Of a DNA stretch of 7,907 nucleotides, positions 1-4,682 are shown piece by piece (position 1 is the first letter of the stretch; each line of letters opens with the position of its first letter). This stretch comes from an uncultured Eubacteriales bacterium (GTDB lineage Bacteria > Bacillota > Clostridia > Oscillospirales > Butyricicoccaceae). The notes under the pieces were generated by a model that had not been told where the DNA came from, searched no databases, and worked only from the letters and a program-made list of their open reading frames with translations. The position numbers were made by a program, and so were the translations under genes. The DNA is taken from positions 1 to 7,907 of the forward strand of contig CAKUAK010000131.1 of the NCBI GenBank assembly GCA_934636325.1. Direction: 5' to 3'.

Positions 1-34
1 GCCGGGCGATGCTCTGCATTATAATTTCGTGATC

Positions 35-595
35 TTATTTTATCTTTGCGAGGGCTTCGTCGGCCAGAGGCATATCGGCGATGGTGCGGGCGTAATGGGC
101 CTCGAGGACGGTCATATCCTTGTCGACATAGAAGAAGGCGGGGGCCTGTTCCTCGTTGCCCTCATAATCGCCGTGGGCGTACTTGTCGGGCTCGGCCTTC
201 ATCATTTCGAGCTTCTTGCCGAACTTTATAAGCTCCTTGGGGGACAGCAGCTTCGACATATTGCCGATCTCGAGATCCTTATAGAGCTTCTCTTCGGGGT
301 CGCAGATAAGATGGAAGGGCAATGTCTTGTCGACCATGTCGCGCAGGACGATCTCCGGCTTGGACTGCATGACGACGACGATGTTGACGCCCTTTTCAAG
401 GAACTTATCGTGCTCCATCACCAGCAGATGGACATCGAGACGGCAGGGAGGGCAGCCGATATAGCGCTGGAACCAGAACATTGTCGGCTTTCCGTCCATG
501 ATCTTCTCTATCGTCGTGCCGCGGACGATATCGGTGCCGAATACCGAATCGACCGTGTAATTTGTGAACTTGTCTCCTGTCTTGAGCTTTGCCAT
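35..595 (-). CDS. Peroxiredoxin-like (AhpC/TSA-type thioredoxin-fold) protein with CPPC motif
   Basis: The protein has 186 residues and no signal peptide, so it is probably a cytosolic thiol oxidoreductase. Residues 37-60 read as the first strand and active-site turn of a thioredoxin fold: hydrophobic PTMFWFQRY, then G47-C48-P49-P50-C51 and a helix. A third cysteine, C98, sits in the ICDPEEKLYKDLEI segment, which matches the conserved D-P region of AhpC/TSA proteins. C48 would be the peroxidatic cysteine and C51 a possible resolving cysteine; a CxxC pair is also compatible with disulfide reductase activity. The ATG at 595 is supported by AAGGAG (604-609) spaced 8 nt. It is the third gene of a unit with the PK-C protein and the nitroreductase, 50 bp after the latter. 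Fold assignment is firm; substrate and exact subfamily are unknown. Confidence 0.8.
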   Translation of the reverse strand: MAKLKTGDKFTNYTVDSVFGTDIVRGTTIEKIMDGKPTMFWFQRYIGCPPCRLDVHLLVMEHDKFLEKGVNIVVVMQSKPEIVLRDMVDKTLPFHLICDPEEKLYKDLEIGNMSKLLSPKELIKFGKKLEMMKAEPDKYAHGDYEGNEEQAPAFFYVDKDMTVLEAHYARTIADMPLADEALAKIK

Positions 596-631
596 AATGA
601 TATCTCCTTATGAATATGTGATTTAGTGATC

Positions 632-641
632 GGGGGGGGGG
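632..641. repeat. Homopolymer tract, ten G on the plus strand
   Basis: Ten consecutive G (C10 on the coding strand) lie between the nitroreductase stop (TAA at 646-648) and the peroxiredoxin-like gene, upstream of its ribosome binding site. In the transcript this would be a C-rich stretch of the intercistronic spacer. The exact length is uncertain, as with any such tract. Confidence 0.85.
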
Positions 642-645
642 AGGT

Positions 646-1149
646 TTACCAGGTCTCTTTATGCACTCTTTCGGGCAGGAAGCGGTCGGCGGGCTCTGGG
701 TGCCCCGCCGGCTGGCCGAAGGCCAGAAGACCGAGAGGCAGGACATCCTCGGGCAGACCCAGCAGCGCGCTTATGTTGCTTACCCTCTCGGGGACGGGAT
801 AGACACCCAGCCATACTCCGCCCAGGCCGAGATGCTCTGCCTCGAGCAGCATGTTCTGTATGGCGGCCGAGCAGTCCTGCACCCAGAAATCAAATGGGAA
901 GCTCTGGGCGCGCCGGTCGCCGCAGACGGCGATGCACAGCGGGGCCTTTTCAAGCATTTTGGCATAGGGTTGGCTCTCGTTGATCTTCTGCATGGTGCCG
1001 CGGCTGCGGATGACGATGAAGTGCCAGGGCCGTTCGTTTCCTGCCGAGGGGGCTTGCATACCGGCGCGGAGCAGTCTCTCCTCCTCGTCGGGGGTGATGT
1101 CGCGGTCGGTATAGGTCCTTACGCTGCGGCGCTCGAATATCTCTTTCAT
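646..1149 (-). CDS. Nitroreductase family FMN-dependent oxidoreductase
   Basis: This 167-residue protein has the hallmarks of small NAD(P)H:FMN nitroreductases. The N-terminal RRSVRTY (residues 7-13) supplies basic residues for the flavin phosphate. QAPSAGNERPWHF (32-44) is the conserved A-P-S-x-x-N-x-Q/R-P-W motif. The segment around D92 to L102 (QDCSAAIQNMLL) is the dimer/flavin helix, and GLGGVWLGVYP (108-118) is the conserved glycine-rich flavin-contact strand. Members of the family usually reduce nitro compounds, quinones or similar acceptors as FMN homodimers; the physiological substrate cannot be read from sequence. The ATG at 1149 follows AAGGAGG (1157-1163) by 7 nt. The gene begins 15 bp after the stop codon of the PK-C gene, implying cotranscription. 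Its TAA stop lies 4 bp from a 10-base homopolymer. Confidence 0.9.
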   Translation of the reverse strand: MKEIFERRSVRTYTDRDITPDEEERLLRAGMQAPSAGNERPWHFIVIRSRGTMQKINESQPYAKMLEKAPLCIAVCGDRRAQSFPFDFWVQDCSAAIQNMLLEAEHLGLGGVWLGVYPVPERVSNISALLGLPEDVLPLGLLAFGQPAGHPEPADRFLPERVHKETW

Positions 1150-1164
1150 GGTTTTGCCTCCTTA

Positions 1165-1728
1165 TCAGTCGATTGGCTTGCAGATGAAGCGGTCTACCTT
1201 GGTCTTGAGGATACGGCTCGATGCCTCGGGTCGGAGGACTATCGCCGTATCGGCCCCGGCGCCGCTTCCGGCGACGGCAACGACAGGCTGGCCGCCGACG
1301 ATATATCCGGCGTCGACCGCCATGGCCGAGATCTCGACGCAGACCTTTGTGCCGCGGCCGATCATGCGCAGGGTATGGGCCATTATCTCGACGGGGTATG
1401 CGCCGCCGAAGGTCGTCGAGAAGCTGCGCTCGACTCCGCTCAAGGCATGGGCGGCCGTGCAGACGTTATATCCCTTTTCGATAAGCTGGGCGCGGACCTC
1501 GGCGCTCATGGGGTTCTGGCCCGGCTCCTTCTGGCCATAGGCCAGCGTGACGATGGTCACATTGAGCCCTTCGGCATCCTTGAGGGCAAGGGCTGTATCG
1601 CCGCGGCTCGATGCGATGACGATGTCCTTTATGCCCAGCCTGCGGGCCTCGCTCACGGCCAGACGCAGGGTCTCTTCGGTGTTGGCCGGGCCGCCCTTTT
1701 CAAAATAAGTGATCTTTTCTTCCGGCAT
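1165..1728 (-). CDS. Stand-alone pyruvate kinase alpha/beta (C-terminal-like) domain protein
   Basis: The 187-residue protein resembles the C-terminal allosteric domain of pyruvate kinase without the catalytic barrel, as in the uncharacterised COG1751 group. Residues 6-46 run ITYFEKGGPANTEETL, then a helix and the strand KDIVIASSRGDTALAL, which is the phosphate/effector-binding S-S-x-G-x-T-A pattern of the PK-C fold. Residues 56-63 (NVTIVTLA) form a further strand, and the C-terminal part contains the hydrophobic strands GYIVGGQPVVAVAGSGAGADTAIV. There is no N-terminal domain, so it cannot be a pyruvate kinase; a ligand-binding or regulatory role is plausible but unproven. The ATG at 1728 is preceded by AAAGGAGG (1737-1744), 8 nt away, and an extended -10 promoter lies just upstream. 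It is the first gene of a unit with the nitroreductase and the peroxiredoxin-like protein. Confidence 0.8.
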   Translation of the reverse strand: MPEEKITYFEKGGPANTEETLRLAVSEARRLGIKDIVIASSRGDTALALKDAEGLNVTIVTLAYGQKEPGQNPMSAEVRAQLIEKGYNVCTAAHALSGVERSFSTTFGGAYPVEIMAHTLRMIGRGTKVCVEISAMAVDAGYIVGGQPVVAVAGSGAGADTAIVLRPEASSRILKTKVDRFICKPID

Positions 1729-1768
1729 GGTATTGTCCTCCTTTGGTGGTTAGTTTTGCCTTACCCAG

Positions 1769-1797
1769 AGTATACCACATCGGATTTTAATTGAAAA
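1769..1797 (-). promoter_or_regulatory. Putative sigma-A extended -10 promoter for the PK-C/nitroreductase/peroxiredoxin unit
   Basis: On the minus strand a TATACT -10 box (1769-1774) is immediately preceded by TGG, the TGn extended -10 motif (1775-1777). A weaker -35, TTTTCA (1792-1797, 4 of 6 matches), lies at the ideal 17-bp spacing. The site is about 40 bp upstream of the PK-C start codon. A C9 tract (plus strand) abuts the upstream side of the -35 element. Confidence 0.6.
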
Positions 1798-1799
1798 TA

Positions 1800-1808
1800 C
1801 CCCCCCCC
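1800..1808. repeat. Homopolymer tract, nine C on the plus strand
   Basis: Nine consecutive C (G9 on the coding strand) lie between the stop codon of the ADP-ribosylglycohydrolase-like gene (TGA at 1814-1816) and the -35 box of the next promoter. Tracts of this length are prone to slippage in replication and in sequencing, so the exact count is uncertain. Confidence 0.85.
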
Positions 1809-1813
1809 GGAAA

Positions 1814-2587
1814 TCACACCGGATCATTTTCCAGAATATTCAATGCGTCATCTTTGCCGATAAGAAATCCGACCGTAAAGCCATTAAGAAGGATATTGTT
1901 ATACTCGGGATGATTGATCACTGTCTCGAAAACATTTTTTGCGGGCACTGTTTCGGTATCAATATCCGGCCCCCGGTGAAGAGCGGTATAATCTGAAAAA
2001 ATAATGAGCGTATGGGATAGATCAAGTGACCTTAAAGATGCCGAGTGCTTTTGTATCTTTTTAACTGCGATATCCATGCTTTCGGATTTTGTCATAAGCA
2101 GATGCCCATTTTCATGAACTTTTTTAATTAGCAGTTCTATGATTTCAGCTGCCTTTTCATCTGAAGGATCGACGGCATGATCTGTCACAGCCGAGCTGAT
2201 GTCTTCATCTTTTTCCATAATATCGTCATAAAACTGTATGCTCCAGAGATTTTCAAGTTTTTCGGCTTTTAATCGTGGCAGTTTTACAGCGCTTTTCGGT
2301 ATTTCATATCTGTAGGTATTCCAACTCCTGTCCTCCGGATAAAATACAGACGCTGTTTCATTGAGCGGATCATGAAATATTCTATGATGAATAAGTGCAT
2401 TTTCCAGTTCGTTTTCATCATATTTGTTCCCGGCCGACATAATGGCTGCGGCAACCGCGACCGTCATGACTGTAGCTTCTGTATAGTAGGAGTATTCTGT
2501 AAGAAATTGAAAATCTTTGGTGTGTACATTATACTTTTTTATTTTATAGGGACTTCCCGCGATGTCTCCGATCATAGCACCAAACAT
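1814..2587 (-). CDS. Diverged ADP-ribosylglycohydrolase-like protein with altered metal site and atypical C-terminal part
   Basis: The 257-residue protein starts MFGAMIGDIAGSPY, which is the classic N-terminus of the ADP-ribosylglycohydrolase (DraG/ARH) family, and continues with YYTEATVMTVAVAAAIM at 34-50. The family consensus at this second place is T-D-D-T-[VM]-M-T, whose aspartates bind the catalytic metals. Here it is T36-E37-A38-T39, and the usual Glu after SPY is K15. The expected C-terminal G-G-D-T-D motif is absent. From about residue 143 on, a helix, SHTLIIFSDYTAL and a V-I-N-H-P-E-Y-N-N-I-L-L-N segment loosely recall SseB-like domains; this is tentative. An upstream in-frame ATG at 2605 was rejected because only the ATG at 2587 has a ribosome binding site (AGAGG, 2597-2601, spacing 9). 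The gene is visibly richer in A+T than its neighbours and stands alone between a terminator and another promoter, suggesting transfer. The enzyme is probably inactive as a hydrolase. Confidence 0.7.
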   Translation of the reverse strand: MFGAMIGDIAGSPYKIKKYNVHTKDFQFLTEYSYYTEATVMTVAVAAAIMSAGNKYDENELENALIHHRIFHDPLNETASVFYPEDRSWNTYRYEIPKSAVKLPRLKAEKLENLWSIQFYDDIMEKDEDISSAVTDHAVDPSDEKAAEIIELLIKKVHENGHLLMTKSESMDIAVKKIQKHSASLRSLDLSHTLIIFSDYTALHRGPDIDTETVPAKNVFETVINHPEYNNILLNGFTVGFLIGKDDALNILENDPV

Positions 2588-2625
2588 TTCTCTGCACCTC
2601 TGCATTTATATCTGTATACAACATA

Positions 2626-2654
2626 ACTTTATCATTTTTACTTGTGGCTATCAA
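2626..2654 (-). promoter_or_regulatory. Putative promoter for the ADP-ribosylglycohydrolase-like gene
   Basis: On the minus strand TTGATA (2649-2654, 5 of 6 matches to the -35 consensus) is followed after 17 bp by TAAAGT (2626-2631, 4 of 6), itself preceded by TGA, a TGn extension. It lies between the upstream MATE terminator and the start codon at 2587. The local DNA is AT-rich, so chance matches are easier here; moderate confidence. Confidence 0.45.
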
Positions 2655-2686
2655 GACAAGACTCGATCATCTTTGCTCGCAATATA

Positions 2687-2723
2687 AAACACCCATGCAT
2701 CCTTGAGGCATACATGGGTGTTT
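2687..2723 (-). terminator. Rho-independent terminator of the MarR-MATE unit
   Basis: An 11-bp perfect inverted repeat, AAACACCCATG (2687-2697) and CATGGGTGTTT (2713-2723), surrounds a 15-nt loop that can pair further (TGC/GCA). Read on the minus strand the stem ends in GGGTGTTTTATATT, giving a short U-tract. It starts about 25 bp after the MATE stop codon. The T-rich sequence on the other side (TTTCTCTTTATTT) would let it also act in the plus direction, although no plus-strand gene is seen. Confidence 0.8.
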
Positions 2724-2748
2724 CTCTTTATTTAACTTAAACCTTTAC

Positions 2749-4107
2749 TCACGCCCTCTGCCCGTCGGGCAGGGAGGCGGAGGTTTTATTCATATGGATA
2801 TAGAAGCCGGTGTTGAGGATGACGCCGGCGAGGGTCGATATCGGCGCGGCAAGGCCGATCATGGTCAGGCCGGCGTCGGGGCGGCTGCTCATGAAATAGG
2901 CCACCGGCAGGCGGACGCAGAGGGTCTGTATAAGGCCCTGGGTCATGACCCAGACCGTCTTGTTGTTGCCGTTGAAATAGCCGATCATGCTGAAGAGCAC
3001 GGCCGTAAGGATGGTCTCGGGCGCGAAGCCTTTAAGATACTCGAAGCCCTTCTCGACGACATCGGGATCGGTCGAGAATATCCCGGCCAGCAGGTCGCCG
3101 CGGAGCATTATGAAGGTAAAGACGGCAATTCCGAAGGCAAGGCCGACGCCGATGCCGGTCAGCATGGTCTTTCTGGCACGCTTCTGGTTGCCCGCGCCGA
3201 CATTCTGGGCGACAAAGGAGGCCATCGACTGCATGAGCGAGCTGGGTATCAGCATGGCGAAGTTGACGATCTTGCTGGCGACGCCATAGCCCGAAGAGGC
3301 CGCGAGGCCGAGGCGGTTGACAAAGGCGCAGAGGGCAAGGAAGGAAAGCTGGGTGAGGAACTCCTGAAGGGCCAGCGGCAGGCCGATCGAGAGGAAGCGG
3401 CGGCACTGGGGGTTGAAGCGTATGTCGGTCTTTTTGACCGAAAACGGAAGATCCTTTTTGGTCAGGATGACGAGGGCGAAGGCAACGCTGCCCCCCTGGG
3501 CCAGGACGGTGGCCAGGGCCGCGCCGGCGGCGTCCATTCCAAGACCGGCCACCAGCAGGAGGTCGCCGGCGATGTTGACGATGCAGGCGACGAGGACGAA
3601 GAGCAGCGGCGAGCGGCTGTCGCCCAGCCCCCTGAATATGGCTGACAGGAGGTTATAGGCGACGATGAAGAATATGCCGCAGCCGCAGATGCGGATATAG
3701 GACACCGTCTGCGAGAGGGCCTCCTGCGGGGCCTGCATGAGGACGGCTATCGGGCGGGCGAAGCCGACCAGCATGACCAGAAGTGCGACCGACATTATCG
3801 AGAATACGACGGCCGCGCCGCCGATGACGGCGCCGATGCGCTCGGGCTTCTTTTCGCCAAGATACCGGGCGATCAGGACGGTGACGCCCATGGCCAGCTG
3901 GGTCACGACGAAGGTGACGAGACTGAGCAGCTGGCTGCCGGTCGATACGCCCGACAGGCCGGAGGTAGAGCCGAAGCGGCCGACGACCAACAGGTCGACG
4001 GCGCCGTAGGCCGCCTGAAGTACCAGCGCGCCCAGTATCGGAAGCATGAAAAGGCAGAGCTTTTTGAGTATGCTGCCCTGCGTGAAATCGGTCTTATCGT
4101 TATTCAA
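2749..4107 (-). CDS. MATE family multidrug/metabolite efflux transporter
   Basis: The 452-residue integral membrane protein is of usual length for MATE (MatE, NorM/DinF-type) antiporters, which export cationic drugs or metabolites using a Na+ or H+ gradient. Its N-terminus, GSILKKLCLFMLPILGALVL followed by GAVDLLVVGRFG, is the typical MATE first helix and loop. Roughly twelve hydrophobic segments follow in two homologous halves: the first half has SYIRICGCGIFFIVAYNLLS and FRGLGDSRSPLLF, and the second half repeats the pattern (LPLALQEFLTQLSFLALCAFVNRLG and MIGYFNGNNKTVWVM). The start is TTG at 4107, supported by AGGAGG (4115-4120) spaced 7 nt; the first eight bases overlap the 3' end of the marR-type gene, so translation is probably coupled. 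Control by that regulator is inferred from context. The substrate is unknown. Confidence 0.95.
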   Translation of the reverse strand: MNNDKTDFTQGSILKKLCLFMLPILGALVLQAAYGAVDLLVVGRFGSTSGLSGVSTGSQLLSLVTFVVTQLAMGVTVLIARYLGEKKPERIGAVIGGAAVVFSIMSVALLVMLVGFARPIAVLMQAPQEALSQTVSYIRICGCGIFFIVAYNLLSAIFRGLGDSRSPLLFVLVACIVNIAGDLLLVAGLGMDAAGAALATVLAQGGSVAFALVILTKKDLPFSVKKTDIRFNPQCRRFLSIGLPLALQEFLTQLSFLALCAFVNRLGLAASSGYGVASKIVNFAMLIPSSLMQSMASFVAQNVGAGNQKRARKTMLTGIGVGLAFGIAVFTFIMLRGDLLAGIFSTDPDVVEKGFEYLKGFAPETILTAVLFSMIGYFNGNNKTVWVMTQGLIQTLCVRLPVAYFMSSRPDAGLTMIGLAAPISTLAGVILNTGFYIHMNKTSASLPDGQRA

Positions 4108-4549
4108 GGGTGATCCTCCTCTCGGACATTATCCGGTGTATCGTTTTTATCGTGCGGACGGCACATTCGGCGTCGGCGTCGGGTATATCGGCCAGCATGG
4201 GCGCGAGCCGGGCGAAATATTCCTTGTCGTATCTCTGGGATAGCTGCCGCCCGGCCTCGGTTATCGAGATATATGTGACACGGCCGTCGTCGGCCGACGA
4301 CGCCTTTTCAAGAAAGCCCTTTGCCGTCATATCCTTGACCGTCCGCGTGACGCCGGGGCGGGGCAGGTCGAGGGCGTCGCTTATATCGGATATCCTGACC
4401 CTGACGCCACGGCGCTCCAGCGTATCTATGGTGTCGAGATACTGGATGAAAGAGGGCATGACACCCTCGGGCAGGTCGGGCATAAGGTCGCGTATGCGCT
4501 TGGCCTGATAGCAGGCGTCGAGCATGGCCTTTATCGTTTCGACAGTCAT
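4100..4549 (-). CDS. MarR family transcriptional regulator
   Basis: The 149-residue protein has the length and layout of MarR regulators, which bind DNA as dimers. Residues 31-48 form a helix that leads into the winged helix-turn-helix. Helix-turn-helix residues 53-79 (ISDISDALDLPRPGVTRTVK and DMTAKGF) contain the recognition helix. The wing follows with D87-D88-G89-R90, the near-invariant D-x-R of the family, then VTYISITEAG. The terminal helices (residues ~100-145) would form the dimer interface. ATG at 4549 follows AAAGGAGG (4559-4566) by 9 nt. It overlaps the MATE gene by 8 bp, and an inverted repeat covers the promoter's -10 box, so autorepression relieved by a ligand (often a pump substrate) is the expected mode. 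The inducer is unknown. Confidence 0.93.
   Translation of the reverse strand: MTVETIKAMLDACYQAKRIRDLMPDLPEGVMPSFIQYLDTIDTLERRGVRVRISDISDALDLPRPGVTRTVKDMTAKGFLEKASSADDGRVTYISITEAGRQLSQRYDKEYFARLAPMLADIPDADAECAVRTIKTIHRIMSERRITLE
4108..4120 (-). promoter_or_regulatory. Ribosome binding site deciding the TTG start of the MATE gene
   Basis: AGGAGG (4115-4120) lies inside the last codons of the MarR-family gene, 7 nt before the TTG at 4105-4107. No ATG or GTG near it gives a comparable spacing, and the resulting N-terminus fits MATE proteins. The overlap reads TTGAATAA, in which TAA ends the regulator. Confidence 0.75.
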
Positions 4550-4567
4550 GTATATAGGCCTCCTTTG

Positions 4568-4595
4568 ATTACCAAAGTTAATTATCGTTGGTAAT
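4568..4595 (-). promoter_or_regulatory. Candidate MarR operator (perfect 8-bp inverted repeat)
   Basis: ATTACCAA (4568-4575) and TTGGTAAT (4588-4595) form a perfect inverted repeat with a 12-bp spacer, so half-sites are centred 20 bp apart, about two helical turns and on one face of the DNA. The right half overlaps the -10 box (4594-4599) and the left half abuts the ribosome binding site, so binding would block transcription start. The site being the regulator's own operator is inference; it was not found elsewhere in the window. Confidence 0.65.
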
Positions 4596-4622
4596 TATAT
4601 ATCCGCATAGCGCCGATGTCAA
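4594..4622 (-). promoter_or_regulatory. Consensus sigma-A promoter of the MarR-MATE unit
   Basis: On the minus strand TTGACA (4617-4622) and TATAAT (4594-4599) match both consensus hexamers perfectly with a 17-bp spacer. A promoter this strong would usually need repression, which fits the overlapping inverted repeat. Confidence 0.9.
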
Positions 4623-4631
4623 TATGAAAAT

Positions 4632-4659
4632 ATCCCCGAGCGGATATCCGCCCGGGGAT
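4632..4659 (-). terminator. Terminator of the SLH/beta-helix protein gene
   Basis: ATCCCCG-A-GCGGAT (4632-4645) pairs with ATCCGC-C-CGGGGAT (4646-4659), 14-base arms with one mismatch. On the minus strand the hairpin is followed by ATTTTCATA, a short U-rich tract. It starts about 23 bp after the stop codon at 4683. The U-tract reaches to within about 10 bp of the -35 box of the next promoter, so the two elements are packed tightly. Confidence 0.8.
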
Positions 4660-4682
4660 GAAGTGGTGTTATTGGGTTTTAA

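Noticed and set aside
1..34. Possible terminator or start of another gene after the peroxiredoxin-like gene
   Set aside because: Only a 4-bp ATGC/GCAT hairpin is visible and the window ends there, so neither can be supported.
29..613. Plus-strand open frame opposite the peroxiredoxin-like gene
   Set aside because: It is fully antisense to a gene with a good ribosome binding site and family motifs.
661..1794. Long plus-strand open frame (377 codons) opposite the nitroreductase and PK-C genes
   Set aside because: It is antisense to two clearly recognisable proteins, its translation has no recognisable motif, and it crosses the intergenic spacer and promoter. It is a by-product of GC-rich codon use.
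2588..2605. Upstream in-frame ATG at 2605 as start of the ADP-ribosylglycohydrolase-like gene
   Set aside because: It has no ribosome binding site, and the family's N-terminus begins at the ATG at 2587, which does have one.
2794..3645. Plus-strand open frame (283 codons) opposite the MATE gene
   Set aside because: Its translation is rich in Gly, Asp, Glu and Ala with no hydrophobic core, as expected for the complement of a membrane protein gene.
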